Positions 17,436 through 27,349 of a stretch of DNA of 64,000 nt are shown piece by piece. The DNA comes from Alistipes sp. (lineage in GTDB: Bacteria > Bacteroidota > Bacteroidia > Bacteroidales > Rikenellaceae), in assembly GCA_017547175.1 (NCBI GenBank), contig JAFYQI010000012.1, positions 1 through 64,000 of the forward strand, in the 5' to 3' direction. A program made the position numbers and the translations under genes. Under the pieces are notes generated by a model. It searched no databases and was not told the origin of the DNA. It saw nothing but the letters and a program-made list of their open reading frames with translations. Position 1 is the stretch's first letter. Every line of letters begins with the position of its first letter.

Positions 17436-17465
17436 AAAAGGTTGTCCGCGATGGGGCAACCTTTT
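17436..17465 (-). terminator. Terminator of dnaA
   Basis: AAAGGTTG (17437-17444) pairs with CAACCTTT (17457-17464); on the minus strand the hairpin is followed by TTTATTACC. Confidence 0.75.
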
Positions 17466-17488
17466 ATTGGGTGTTTGATGGATGTCGA

Positions 17489-18895
17489 TTACTGAGCTAA
17501 TACCTTTTTCTCGATCTCTTCAACCGTGCGACGGAACTGCTTGTCGGTCTCCAGCAAATTCGATACAGCCTTGCATGAATGGAGTACTGTAGCGTGGTTT
17601 CGGCCACCGATCGATGCACCGATTGTGGTCAACGGAGCCTTGGTATGCTGTTTCGATAGGTACATGGCGATCTGTCGAGCCTGTGCTATCTCGCGCGTAC
17701 GCTCCGTAGAGTTAAAACGGTCGGCGTCGATCGAGAGGTGTTCACAGACGGTCTTGATAATGTGCTCAATCGTGATCTCTTTCTGATAGAGCTTTACATA
17801 GACCTTCAGGATCTCTTTTGCAAGCGATGTTGTAATCTTGCGACCCAGGAACGAGGCGTTTGCAACAAGTGAAGATAGCGCACCTTCGATTTCACGCACG
17901 TTCGCTGAGATATTATCTGCCAAGTAGTTAATCACCTCCTCGGAGATCTGTGCACCGAGCTTGTCTGCTTTGGCGCGAATGATCTTGAGTTTGGTCTCGC
18001 GATCAGGCGTCTGTACTTGAGCCGACAGACCCCACTTAAAGCGGGTTAGGAGGCGCTGCTCAATATCCTTCAACTCCACGGGTGGCTTATCCGACGTGAG
18101 AATGAGCTGCTTGCCGGCAAGCTGGAGGTGGTTGAAGATGTTGAAGAAGGCATTTTGGGTGCCCGGCTTTCCGGTCAGTTCCTGAATGTCGTCGATAATC
18201 AGCACGTCAATCATCTGGTAGAAGTGGATGAAATCGGTGATTTCGCCGCGCTTGTAGGCGGTTTGGAACTGGGCCTGGAATTTGTTCATCGAGACGTAGA
18301 GCACGTACAACTCCGGATGGCGTTGGCGTACCTCGTGTCCGATGGCTTGTGCAATATGAGTCTTGCCTAACCCCGAATCGCCATATATATAGAGCGGATT
18401 AAAGGGGTTGTTACCGGGCGATACGGCTACCGACATGCCGGCCGAACGAGCCAAACGGTTGCATTCGCCCTCGATGAAGGTGTCGAACGTCAGACCGGGG
18501 CTGAGCTGCGGGTCGATATTTAATCGACGCGGAATGCCCGGAATTACGAACGGATTGTGTATCTTTGTATCGTTGGATGCTGTAAAGCGGCCTGCCGGAT
18601 CTGCGTTATCGGTCGGCATGGGGTTGTTGGCGCCCAAGCGTGGTACCGAGTAGAAGAGCTGGGTCTGCTGACCGTAACACTGCATGATAATCGGCAAGAG
18701 CAACGAACGATAGTTCTTTTCGATTTGGTTGATGTAGCTCTCGTTCGGAACTCGCAAGCGAAGCTTCGTACCGTCGAAGGTTAGTGGTACAATCGGTCGG
18801 AACCACTTCTCAAACTCCTCGTGGGAGGTCTGAGATTTGATTCGATCGAGGCATGTTTGCCACATATCGTTGTATGACTGTACGTTATTGATCAT
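17489..18895 (-). CDS. dnaA: Chromosomal replication initiator DnaA
   Basis: The 468-aa protein starts at the ATG at 18893-18895 (MINNVQSYNDMWQTCLDRIK); a longer frame to 19015 is AT-rich noncoding. Domain I covers residues 1-80 and a linker follows. The AAA+ domain has Walker A GDSGLGKTH near residue 175 and Walker B LIIDDIQ. Domain IV ends with the DNA-box recognition signature (GGRNHATVLHSC). It unwinds oriC and recruits the helicase. dnaN is not adjacent and no cluster of DnaA boxes was found, so an origin here cannot be claimed. Confidence 0.97.
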   Translation of the reverse strand: MINNVQSYNDMWQTCLDRIKSQTSHEEFEKWFRPIVPLTFDGTKLRLRVPNESYINQIEKNYRSLLLPIIMQCYGQQTQLFYSVPRLGANNPMPTDNADPAGRFTASNDTKIHNPFVIPGIPRRLNIDPQLSPGLTFDTFIEGECNRLARSAGMSVAVSPGNNPFNPLYIYGDSGLGKTHIAQAIGHEVRQRHPELYVLYVSMNKFQAQFQTAYKRGEITDFIHFYQMIDVLIIDDIQELTGKPGTQNAFFNIFNHLQLAGKQLILTSDKPPVELKDIEQRLLTRFKWGLSAQVQTPDRETKLKIIRAKADKLGAQISEEVINYLADNISANVREIEGALSSLVANASFLGRKITTSLAKEILKVYVKLYQKEITIEHIIKTVCEHLSIDADRFNSTERTREIAQARQIAMYLSKQHTKAPLTTIGASIGGRNHATVLHSCKAVSNLLETDKQFRRTVEEIEKKVLAQ

Positions 18896-19046
18896 GTTTG
18901 CGAGAATGGACGAGTTTAGCTCGTTTTCGTACCGCAAAGTTGTGAATAAATTTGCAAAAAGATTCTCGATTTTCGTTTGCAAAATATGTTTTTTTATATA
19001 TAGAAAAACAATCAAATTTTAGGGTGTAAATTTTAAGTTGTTGATA

Positions 19047-19077
19047 TTGAATAATCAAATAAAATTGTTTATATTTG
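19047..19077 (+). promoter_or_regulatory. Promoter of the phosphohexomutase gene
   Basis: TTG (19047-19049), 20 nt, TATATTTG (19070-19077), with the ATG 56 nt downstream. Confidence 0.7.
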
Positions 19078-19133
19078 CATATAGAAATTAAGGTACAACG
19101 AACTTTTTAACTATAAATAAAACCTATAACTCT

Positions 19134-20876
19134 ATGGTAAACGAATTAGATCCGCAGATCCTGGCGAAAGCCCAGCAGTGGCTTGACGGTAACTATGACG
19201 CCGAAACCAAGGCGCAGGTAAAACATTTAATTGAGAACGATCCGAAGGAGCTTGTTGAGAGCTTCTACAAAGATCTCGAATTTGGTACGGGTGGTCTGCG
19301 CGGCATCATGGGCGTAGGTTCGAACCGTATGAATGTCTATACGGTAGGTATGGCGACGCAGGGTCTGGCCAATTACCTGAAGAAGAACTTTGCCGGCGAG
19401 CAGATTCGCGTGGCTATTGGTCATGACAGCCGTAACAATTCGCGCAAGTTCTCGGAGCATGTAGCCGATATCTTTGCCTCGAACGGTTTTACGGTATTCC
19501 TCTTCGATGCCCTCCGCCCCACCCCCGAGTTGAGCTTTGCCATTCGCGAGCTGAACTGCCATTCAGGTGTTGTAGTGACCGCCTCGCACAACCCGAAGGA
19601 GTATAACGGCTACAAGGCCTACTGGACCGATGGTTCGCAGGTAACGGCTCCGCATGATAAGAACATCATTGAGGAGGTAGCTAAGATTACCGACGTAGAT
19701 CAGATCCTCACGGGTAAGAATCCTGAGAACATTACCATTCTGGGTGCCGACTTTGACGAGATCTACCTCAATAAGATCCTGTCGCTGCAGCTCTCGCGCG
19801 AGTGCGTGTTGGCACATAAGGATATGAAGATTGTCTATACGCCGATTCACGGTTCGGGTGTGAAGCTCGTGCCCGCATCGCTCAAGAAGTTCGGTTTTGA
19901 GAATGTATCGGTTGTTGCCGAGCAGGCTGTTGTGGATGGTAACTTCCCGACCGTAGATTCGCCCAATCCCGAGGAGCGTAAGACGATGATGAAGGCTATT
20001 GAGCTCGCTGCCAAGGAGGGTGCTGATCTGGTATTGGCAACCGACCCCGACTCGGACCGCCTGGGTGTGGCGCTGCGCAACAAGCAGGGCGAGTATGTGC
20101 TGTTAAACGGTAATCAGACGTTGGCGCTGATTATGAGCTATCAGTTGACGCGTTGGGCCGAGCTAGGCAAGCTTGACGGCAAGCAGTTCGTGGTAAAGAC
20201 GATCGTAACGTCGCAGATGGCGAACGCAGTGGCTGCTCACTTTGGCGTAAAGTGCTACGATTGCCTCACGGGCTTTAAGTATATTGCACGCATCATCCGT
20301 CAGAACGAGGGTATCGCTACCTACATCGGTGGTGGTGAGGAGTCGTTCGGTTATCTGGCTGGTGACTTCGTACGCGATAAGGATGCTGTTTCGGCTTGCT
20401 CGTTGGCTGCTGAGGCTGCTGCTTGGGCACTTGAGACGAAGGGCCAGACTCTCTACGAGTGGCTGCAGGAGCTTTACGTGCAGTATGGTCTGTATCGTGA
20501 GGGTCTCGTGTCGGTTGTTCGTAAGGGTAAGGAGGGTGCCGAGCTGATTCAGAAGATGATGGTCGACTTCCGCGAGAACCCGCCCAAGACGATCGTGGGT
20601 TCGCCCGTGGTGAAGATCAACGACTACCTGAAGAGCGAGACGCTCGACGTGGTTACGGGTACTGTAACCCCCATCGAGGAGGATAAGAGCAATGTGCTGC
20701 AGTGGTTCACGGAGGATGGTACGATCGTATCGGTTCGTCCTTCGGGTACCGAGCCGAAGATTAAGTTCTATTTTGGTGTGAAAGCTCCGCTGGCTTCGGT
20801 TGCCGAGTTTGATGCAGTATTGGCTCAACTCGATGGTAAGATTGAGGCGATTAAGGAGGATCTGAAGCTTGTTTAA
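19134..20876 (+). CDS. Phosphoglucomutase/phosphomannomutase family enzyme
   Basis: The 580-aa protein belongs to the alpha-D-phosphohexomutase superfamily, which interconverts sugar 1- and 6-phosphates. The motifs are GTGGLRG (residue 52 onward), the catalytic phosphoserine loop VVTASHNPKEYNGYK near 145, the Mg2+ loop TDPDSDRLG near 305, the sugar loop GGGEESFGY near 405 and the phosphate loop RPSGTEPKIKFY near 535. Length matches bacterial PgcA-type enzymes more than AlgC-type, so glucose phosphates are the likely substrates. It is monocistronic with strong codon bias, in keeping with central metabolism. Confidence 0.94.
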   Translation: MVNELDPQILAKAQQWLDGNYDAETKAQVKHLIENDPKELVESFYKDLEFGTGGLRGIMGVGSNRMNVYTVGMATQGLANYLKKNFAGEQIRVAIGHDSRNNSRKFSEHVADIFASNGFTVFLFDALRPTPELSFAIRELNCHSGVVVTASHNPKEYNGYKAYWTDGSQVTAPHDKNIIEEVAKITDVDQILTGKNPENITILGADFDEIYLNKILSLQLSRECVLAHKDMKIVYTPIHGSGVKLVPASLKKFGFENVSVVAEQAVVDGNFPTVDSPNPEERKTMMKAIELAAKEGADLVLATDPDSDRLGVALRNKQGEYVLLNGNQTLALIMSYQLTRWAELGKLDGKQFVVKTIVTSQMANAVAAHFGVKCYDCLTGFKYIARIIRQNEGIATYIGGGEESFGYLAGDFVRDKDAVSACSLAAEAAAWALETKGQTLYEWLQELYVQYGLYREGLVSVVRKGKEGAELIQKMMVDFRENPPKTIVGSPVVKINDYLKSETLDVVTGTVTPIEEDKSNVLQWFTEDGTIVSVRPSGTEPKIKFYFGVKAPLASVAEFDAVLAQLDGKIEAIKEDLKLV

Positions 20877-20897
20877 GGGAAGTTGATCTTGTAATAG

Positions 20898-20930
20898 AAA
20901 ACCCCGCAACTATTAAGTTGCGGGGTTTTT
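20898..20930. terminator. Bidirectional terminator
   Basis: AACCCCGCAACT pairs with AGTTGCGGGGTT (about 20900-20926) and is followed by T runs on both strands. It serves the phosphohexomutase and the converging GH105 gene. Confidence 0.85.
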
Positions 20931-20968
20931 AATGTTTTAGTTGAAGCGATGAATGCTACATCCTGCAT

Positions 20969-22321
20969 TTATCGTCTCTCCCACTCCAGCGAAGCGAGGA
21001 TAAAGGTACCTACGGCCTTGCCTTCGTTCTGAGCCAGACCTACGTCCTTACCGGCCAGGTAGTAGTTGACTGTACCCGTGCGCGAGTGATCCTTGGCGGG
21101 GCCCAGACCGGCCGATGCACAGCTCTGAACGATGTCGATCAGGCCATCTTCACGCTCGCGGATAAATTCCTTTATGCAACCTGCATATGCTTTCTCGGCT
21201 ACGGGATTGTAGGTAGCTGCATCCAATAAACCAAGACGGATACCCTTCAGGTAGGCATAGGTGAAGATGCACGATGCCGAAGCCTCGAGGTAGTTGGCCT
21301 GCTCGCCCACGTTAAAGGTTTCGCCTTCCACCGTGTCACCTGCGTTGTCGGCCGTAACCGTTGCGTCGTGCTGCAGGAGCTGATACCAAACACCCGACTC
21401 CTCATCCTGCCAACGGGCCAAACCTGCAGCTACCTCGTTCAGAATCTGAACCACGGCAGCGTAGTCGGCGTGCTCCTTGGGCATGAACTCCAGCACATCT
21501 ACCAGGGCGGCAAAGTACCAACCCATACCGCGACCCCAGAACTCGGGACTGCAACCCTTGTACTCACCCTCCTGCTGGGCCCAGAACGAATTCGGATCCT
21601 CGGGCGTTGCGGTCCACGCGTGGTAGTTGAGCTGCAACTCTTTATTATAGGTATAGTGGTGGATGGTCTTGAACTGATGGGCGATGTCGTCCCACGAGCC
21701 GATGTTGTCGGCCTCATCCGTATCACCAAAATAATGCTGCCACTGGGCATAGATCGGCGAGCCCATGAATAGACCGTCCAACCACATCTGGTTCGGATAG
21801 ATGGCCTTGTGGAAGAAACCGCCTGCACCCGGCATGCCGTGGGCAATACGTGAGTGGTCGAACTTCAGCTTGTTGCGAATCATCGTAGCTGCGCTCTTGT
21901 AGCGATTGGCGTCGGCCTGATTGCCCTTGGCAAGCTCAGTGCGATAGAGCGTAAAATAGATGTTTCCGGCCGGCAGGTCGTCGATGTTCGAGGGGCGCAG
22001 TGCGTTAGTGCCCTTGATGGTGCTGATAAAATTACCCTCCTCATTGAGTGAGAAATCGGCAAAAGCCTTCACGGCTTCGTAGTAGGCCGTTTTCTTGGGA
22101 TACTGCTCCCAGGTCTTCAATACAGCGTTGGCTACAAGCCCCGATACGTAATCCCATCCGGTGTGCGAGAGGCTGTCTTGGTAGTGACGATTGCAGTAGA
22201 AGTCGCCCAATCCGTGCGATTCGACCATGCGCTGTGCATAGGAGCTCTTGTTGGTCGATGCAGTACATCCGGCCAAGGCAATGGCCAATGCACCTACGAT
22301 CAAAGTTTTCAGTTTTAACAT
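20969..22321 (-). CDS. GH88/GH105 family unsaturated glucuronyl/galacturonyl hydrolase, lipoprotein
   Basis: The 450-aa product has a lipoprotein signal (IVGALAIALAGC) and an (alpha/alpha)6-barrel with GH105 landmarks: YVSGLVANAVLKTW, AGGFFHKAIYPNQMWLDGL (the Asp after MWL is the expected catalytic acid), EFWGRGMGWYFAAL and GEQANYLEASASCIFTYAY. Such enzymes remove the unsaturated uronic acid made by pectate or rhamnogalacturonan lyases. No lyase or SusCD pair is adjacent; the pectinesterase at 1803-2888 is the nearest related enzyme. The -7 box is at 22365-22372. Confidence 0.9.
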   Translation of the reverse strand: MLKLKTLIVGALAIALAGCTASTNKSSYAQRMVESHGLGDFYCNRHYQDSLSHTGWDYVSGLVANAVLKTWEQYPKKTAYYEAVKAFADFSLNEEGNFISTIKGTNALRPSNIDDLPAGNIYFTLYRTELAKGNQADANRYKSAATMIRNKLKFDHSRIAHGMPGAGGFFHKAIYPNQMWLDGLFMGSPIYAQWQHYFGDTDEADNIGSWDDIAHQFKTIHHYTYNKELQLNYHAWTATPEDPNSFWAQQEGEYKGCSPEFWGRGMGWYFAALVDVLEFMPKEHADYAAVVQILNEVAAGLARWQDEESGVWYQLLQHDATVTADNAGDTVEGETFNVGEQANYLEASASCIFTYAYLKGIRLGLLDAATYNPVAEKAYAGCIKEFIREREDGLIDIVQSCASAGLGPAKDHSRTGTVNYYLAGKDVGLAQNEGKAVGTFILASLEWERR

Positions 22322-22364
22322 AGTAGTTTATTGTTGTTTGTTATACGATAATCTGCCAAACATA

Positions 22365-22372
22365 CAAAGATA
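22365..22372 (-). promoter_or_regulatory. -7 box of the GH105 gene
   Basis: TATCTTTG on the minus strand, 44 nt above the ATG; no convincing -33 element. Confidence 0.5.
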
Positions 22373-22514
22373 ACACTTTTTGTGAAATATACCCTATTGC
22401 TGTATGAAAAATATGTTCTGACGTATGTATATATTATAGGTATATGTTACTCGCTTGTCTGTTTGCTCTTATTTTTAGGCTTTGGAGTTGGATTTTATCT
22501 TGAGGTTGTATCGA

Positions 22515-22553
22515 AGATCGCCCCATAAAGCATTACGCTCTACGGGGCGGTCT
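22515..22553. other. Unassigned hairpin in the GH105/O-methyltransferase gap
   Basis: AGATCGCCCC (22515-22524) pairs with GGGGCGGTCT (22544-22553), one G-U pair. It is not followed by a clear T run on either strand. A TACTTTTG box on the minus strand at 22588-22595 could start a transcript through it towards GH105. The rest of 22373-22683 holds no credible gene. Confidence 0.35.
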
Positions 22554-22683
22554 ATTCTTGTTTGTGTATCTCTTGTCGAGGTTGTTACAAAAGTAATAAG
22601 CTGTATTGTCGGAACTTTGTACGCAATCTATCAGACAATAATTTTGCAGGAAAGAAGAACGATTTCGAACTTTTTTGCTGGCT

Positions 22684-23331
22684 TTATTTGATACGAATCA
22701 TGTTGAGACCGTCACGAATCGGCACAATGACATTCTCCACGCGTGGGTCTTCAACCATCATGCGGTTGAACTCCAGCAGCGCTGCAGTGTGTCGATCGCC
22801 GCGAGCCAACGGTTCTACAACTTTACCCGACCATAGAATGTTGTCGGCAATGAGGAATGATCCGCTTCGTACGAGCGGCTTATTCCCGTTATCGCCCATT
22901 AGCATGCGGTAGTAATCGGGATATTCGCGTTTGTCGCCATCGATGAATACCAGATCGTAGGTGGTTTCGAGTCGTGGAGCAATTTCGAGTGCCGAACCGA
23001 TGTGTAGATGAATTTTGTGGCCATGCTCGGAACGATTAAAATAGCTTTGAGCCAAGAGCTCTAATTCATCATCGACTTCGATGGTATCGATGGTGCCGTC
23101 CTCCTCAAGCCCAGCAGCAAATGATAGCGCTGAATACCCTGTAAATGTGCCGATTTCGAGAATGTTTTTGGGGCAGATCATGCGGGTCAGCATGGTGAGT
23201 AGTTTCCCTTGTAGGTGTCCCGAAAGCATACGGGGAGCTACCATGCGACGATGGGTCTCGCGATCCAATTCTTGAAGCAATGCCGCTTCGGGGTCGGTAT
23301 GTTGATGTATGTATTGTTCGAGTGCCTCCAT
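22684..23331 (-). CDS. Class I SAM-dependent O-methyltransferase
   Basis: The 215-aa protein matches the COMT/CCoAMT-like family (methyltransferase 3): SAM loop LEIGTFTGYSALSFA near residue 57, IDTIEVDDE near 80, LVFIDGDKREYPDYY near 128 (metal-binding Asp) and DNILWSGKV near 165. It transfers methyl groups to catechol-like or other hydroxyl substrates; the natural substrate is unknown. It is the last gene of the dapB operon, starting directly after the M16 peptidase stop codon. Confidence 0.9.
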   Translation of the reverse strand: MEALEQYIHQHTDPEAALLQELDRETHRRMVAPRMLSGHLQGKLLTMLTRMICPKNILEIGTFTGYSALSFAAGLEEDGTIDTIEVDDELELLAQSYFNRSEHGHKIHLHIGSALEIAPRLETTYDLVFIDGDKREYPDYYRMLMGDNGNKPLVRSGSFLIADNILWSGKVVEPLARGDRHTAALLEFNRMMVEDPRVENVIVPIRDGLNMIRIK

Positions 23332-24555
23332 TTACCTAAAAGTCAATTTTGAAAGGTTGCAGAAAATTTCCTCGGCTACCTCTTGTAGTTGCTGTGCGGT
23401 AAGAGCCTGAATTTTACGATAGGCCTCCTCCATCGTATCCATCTCTCCGTGTGCGAGGATAGCCTTTCCTGCACCGAGAATATAGTTTTCCTTGTTTTCG
23501 CAGGAGATCGCCATCTGAGCAATAAACTGTCGTTTGGCCATAGCCAACTGACGTGCTGTAAGCGGTTTTGTACGGAGCAAATCGAGCTGCTTGTGGATCA
23601 ACTCCAGGCAGTCGTCCGTGTGGTTAAGATCGGAGCTGAAATAGATGGCTACGGCACCTGCATCACTATAGGGCGTATAGTTAGCCTCAATGTTGTAGCT
23701 CAATCCATGGCGCTCGCGTACTTCAACATTGAGAATCGAGTTGGCACAAGGGCCTCCGAGTCGGTTGATTAGCAACGAAAGCGGCAGACGTTTTTCATCT
23801 TGCAGATCATAGGCACGCGCACCCAATATACAGTGTGCCTGGTGGGTATGCCGGTGAATCGTTCGATCAAACGAAGCGCTGAGCGGCATTGTTTGCCGGC
23901 GTGCATAGTTTCGCGTAGTTGGCGTAAAATCGCCCAAATAACGTCTTGCGTAGCTTTCAGCCTGTTTGACCGAGAAGTTACCGATCGACGAGAAGACCAT
24001 TTGGTCGGTTGTGTAGGTACGTGCGGTAAAGCGACGCACCGACTCTCCTGTGTAACGCATCAGTGAGGCTTTGCGTCCCAAGATGTTGTGTCCCAATTCC
24101 GAATTGTCAAACATGAGATCCTCAAATGTGTCGTAGATCAATTCGGCCGGAGCGTCCTTATAGGTGTTGATTTCGTCGATGATTACCTCTTTCTCGCGTT
24201 CCAACTCCCGATCGGGAAAGGTTGAGCGAAATACGATATCGGCCAACAGCTCGACTGCCTTGCCGAAATCACCCTTCAACACGGTGGCATGTACAGTCGT
24301 ATCCTCTTTGGTGGTGAAGGCATTAAGTTCACCGCCCAAATTTTCCAAACGACAATTCACCTGCCATGCTTTGCGTTTTGTGGTACCCTTGAAAAGGGCA
24401 TGCTCGGTGAGATGGGCTAAGCCGAACTCCGAAGCTAATTCATCGCGTGTGCCGGCACCAATGACTAGCGCGCAATGAGCTACAGCGGCCCCTTTTACCT
24501 GGCGATGAATACCTCGAATACCGTTTGGGAGTATGTAGGTTTTGAACTCTTCCAC
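23332..24555 (-). CDS. M16 family zinc peptidase
   Basis: The 407-aa protein starts at the GTG at 24553-24555 (EEFKTYILPNGIRGIHRQ), 7 nt after the uvrA stop; the longer frame to 24642 lies inside uvrA. It has the inverted zinc motif HLTEH near residue 47 and the downstream Glu in EKEVIIDEINTYKD, so the catalytic site is intact. The C-terminal half is the usual inactive M16_C domain (RERHGLSYNIEANYTPYSDAG). No signal peptide is seen, so it is probably a cytoplasmic oligopeptidase similar to the YmxG/PqqL branch. Confidence 0.9.
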   Translation of the reverse strand: MEEFKTYILPNGIRGIHRQVKGAAVAHCALVIGAGTRDELASEFGLAHLTEHALFKGTTKRKAWQVNCRLENLGGELNAFTTKEDTTVHATVLKGDFGKAVELLADIVFRSTFPDRELEREKEVIIDEINTYKDAPAELIYDTFEDLMFDNSELGHNILGRKASLMRYTGESVRRFTARTYTTDQMVFSSIGNFSVKQAESYARRYLGDFTPTTRNYARRQTMPLSASFDRTIHRHTHQAHCILGARAYDLQDEKRLPLSLLINRLGGPCANSILNVEVRERHGLSYNIEANYTPYSDAGAVAIYFSSDLNHTDDCLELIHKQLDLLRTKPLTARQLAMAKRQFIAQMAISCENKENYILGAGKAILAHGEMDTMEEAYRKIQALTAQQLQEVAEEIFCNLSKLTFR

Positions 24556-24562
24556 TTGTGTT

Positions 24563-27346
24563 TTACAATTTGTTGCGCAGTTTAAGATAATGGCCCGTGT
24601 AGCTCTTTGCACACTCCTCCAACCCAGCAGGAGTTCCGGCATAGACCACCTCGCCTCCCTGAGCCCCTGCTTCGGGACCCAAATCGATAATCCAGTCAGC
24701 GCATTTTATAATATCCATGTTATGTTCTACGACCAAGATCGTATGCCCTTGTTCGATGAGGGCATTGAAGGCCTTCAAGAGTCGTTTGATATCGTGGAAA
24801 TGCAGACCCGTAGTCGGCTCGTCAAAGATGAAGAGAATCGATCCTCGCGAGTCGTCTTTGGCTAAAAACGAGGCGAGTTTGACGCGCTGGCTTTCGCCGC
24901 CGGAGAGTGTCGAAGAGCTTTGTCCGAGTTTAACATACCCAAGACCTACATCCTGCAACGGCTTAAGACGATCGACAATGCGTCGACAAGTGGCGCTTTT
25001 ATCCTCCGCGAAAAAGGCGATGGCTTCATCAACGTCCATCTCCAGCACATCGTATATCGATTTATCTCGATAGCGAATATCGAGAATTTCATCTTTGAAA
25101 CGTTTACCACCACAAGCTTCACACACTAACTCCACGTCGGCCATAAACTGCATGGAGACTTTGATGACACCCTCACCTTGGCACTCCTCGCAGCGACCAC
25201 CGGCTACATTGAAGGAGAACGAGGAGGCACCAAGCCCTGTATGTTTGGCGTGAGGCTGCTCGGCATAGAGATGTCGGATTTCGTCGTAAGCTTTGAGGTA
25301 GGTAACGGGGTTTGAACGCGACGATTTACCAATCGGGTTTTGATCGACCATCTCCACCGTGCGCAGCAGGTTGAGGTCACCCTCTAAATGGTCGAAATCT
25401 CCCGGTTTATCTCCCGATTCGTTGAGCAAACGGCGTAATGCAGGATAGATGATCCCCTTGGCTAATGACGATTTTCCGCTTCCACTGACACCTGTAATAC
25501 AGGTCATAACACCCAGCGGAATCTCGATGTCGAGTCCTTTTAGGTTGTTCTCGCGAGCTCCACAGATGCGTAACGAGCGACTCCATCCGCGAGGTGATGA
25601 TGGTGTAGCGATCTGCTTGCGTCCCGTGAGGTAGTCTGCAGTGAGCGACAACAGACAGTTGGCCAGTTGTTCGGGTTCGCCACTAAAGACAACCTGACCA
25701 CCATTAACACCCGCTTCGGGACCAATATCGATCAGATAGTCGGCTGCGCGGATTACCTCCTCTTCGTGCTCAACGACAATCACCGTATTGCCTAGATCGC
25801 GTAGCTGCTTCAAGACAGTAATCAAACGCTCCGTATCACGCGGATGAAGGCCGATTGAGGGCTCGTCGAGAATGTAAAGCGAACCTGTGAGGTTGCTACC
25901 GAGCGAGGTTGCCAGGTTAATGCGCTGACTCTCGCCACCCGAGAGAGTTGACGAAAGTCGATCCAGGGTCAGATACCCGAGCCCCACATCAGCGAGGTAT
26001 TGTAGTCGATTGCGAATCTCGGTCAAAATGCGCGATGCAATCTTCTGATCGTGTTCGTCAAGTGAGAGTGTGTCAAAAAATGAGATCAGGGCATCGACGG
26101 GCATAGAAACCAATTCAGCGATATTTTTACCTCCCACTTGTACATAAAGAGCCTCTTTGCGCAGGCGTCCGCCACCACATTCGGGACAAATGGTTTTGCC
26201 GGTATAACGCGCTTTCATGACTCGGAACTGAATCTTGTATCGCTCTTTTTCGATGTATCGGAAGAAGTCGTCCAGCCCGTGGAAATAGGCATTACCGCGC
26301 CACAACAGCAGTTTCTGTTCGGCGGTCAGAGCATGATACGGCGTATGAATCGGAAAATCGAACAAATGGGCGTTTTGAATGAGAGCATCTTTCCAACGAC
26401 GCATGGTCTCTCCACGCCAACAAGCCACAGCGTCATCGTAGATCGTTCGGCTCTTATCGGGTACTACCAGATCTTCGTCGATACCTGTAACTTTTCCGTA
26501 TCCTTCGCAACGGGGACAAGCACCAATCGGATTGTTGAAGCTGAAAAGGTGTTCCGTAGGATGTTCAAATTCGATGCCGTCGGCCTCGAAACGAGCCGAG
26601 AAAGCATGCTGTTTGCCATCGAGCAATATCGAACAGGCTCCGAGTCCGTAGTCGTAGGCGCGGGTAATCGATTCGCGAATACGGGTCTGGAGATCGTCGT
26701 CGGTGCTGATGCGCAGGCGGTCGATGACAACCCAAAGTTCTTGGGGCGTAATCGTATCGGGTATATTGGGTAGAAACTCCTCAATCAGTTGTGTGCACCC
26801 TTTGTAATGGATGCGCATCAGACCTTCCGAGAAGAATTGCATGAGCTTTTCGATTACCCCTTCACCTTCGTTGAGATGGATCGGGGCCATGATTTCAGCA
26901 CGACTACCCTCTTTGGCTAATAGCCAAGCTGCTACATCATCTACGCTGTCACATTGTACTTCACGTCCCGAAACAGGTGAAATGGTATGTCCGGCACGGG
27001 CAAAGAGCAGCGTCAGGTAATCGTAAATCTCGGTCGAAGTTCCCACGGTCGAACGCGGGTTACGCGTGTTGACCTTTTGTTCGATGGCGATGGCCGGAGC
27101 GATACCTGAAATGATGTCTACATCCGGTTTCGAGATTTTACCTAAAAATTGACGTGCGTATGCCGAAAGGCTCTCTACATAACGGCGCTGTCCCTCGGCA
27201 AAGATCGTATCAAAGGCTAAGGTTGATTTACCCGACCCCGACAAACCGGTGATAACGATCAATTTGTCGTGCGGAATCTCAACCTCGATATTGCGCAGGT
27301 TGTGTACCCTGGCTCCTTTGATGTAGATTGCCTTTTCGTGTGCCAT
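24563..27346 (-). CDS. uvrA: Excinuclease ABC subunit A
   Basis: The 927-aa protein has two ABC ATPase halves: Walker A GLSGSGKST near residue 33 and GVSGSGKSSLA near 625, and two LSGGESQR signatures. Zinc modules are seen at CPRCEGYGKV, CPECGGGRLR and CEECQGEGVIKV...CEACGGKRF. UvrA dimers recognise bulky DNA lesions and load UvrB in nucleotide excision repair. Length is normal. It lies third from the end of the dapB operon with a 3-nt gap to yigZ. Confidence 0.98.
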   Translation of the reverse strand: MAHEKAIYIKGARVHNLRNIEVEIPHDKLIVITGLSGSGKSTLAFDTIFAEGQRRYVESLSAYARQFLGKISKPDVDIISGIAPAIAIEQKVNTRNPRSTVGTSTEIYDYLTLLFARAGHTISPVSGREVQCDSVDDVAAWLLAKEGSRAEIMAPIHLNEGEGVIEKLMQFFSEGLMRIHYKGCTQLIEEFLPNIPDTITPQELWVVIDRLRISTDDDLQTRIRESITRAYDYGLGACSILLDGKQHAFSARFEADGIEFEHPTEHLFSFNNPIGACPRCEGYGKVTGIDEDLVVPDKSRTIYDDAVACWRGETMRRWKDALIQNAHLFDFPIHTPYHALTAEQKLLLWRGNAYFHGLDDFFRYIEKERYKIQFRVMKARYTGKTICPECGGGRLRKEALYVQVGGKNIAELVSMPVDALISFFDTLSLDEHDQKIASRILTEIRNRLQYLADVGLGYLTLDRLSSTLSGGESQRINLATSLGSNLTGSLYILDEPSIGLHPRDTERLITVLKQLRDLGNTVIVVEHEEEVIRAADYLIDIGPEAGVNGGQVVFSGEPEQLANCLLSLTADYLTGRKQIATPSSPRGWSRSLRICGARENNLKGLDIEIPLGVMTCITGVSGSGKSSLAKGIIYPALRRLLNESGDKPGDFDHLEGDLNLLRTVEMVDQNPIGKSSRSNPVTYLKAYDEIRHLYAEQPHAKHTGLGASSFSFNVAGGRCEECQGEGVIKVSMQFMADVELVCEACGGKRFKDEILDIRYRDKSIYDVLEMDVDEAIAFFAEDKSATCRRIVDRLKPLQDVGLGYVKLGQSSSTLSGGESQRVKLASFLAKDDSRGSILFIFDEPTTGLHFHDIKRLLKAFNALIEQGHTILVVEHNMDIIKCADWIIDLGPEAGAQGGEVVYAGTPAGLEECAKSYTGHYLKLRNKL

Positions 27347-27349
27347 GTA

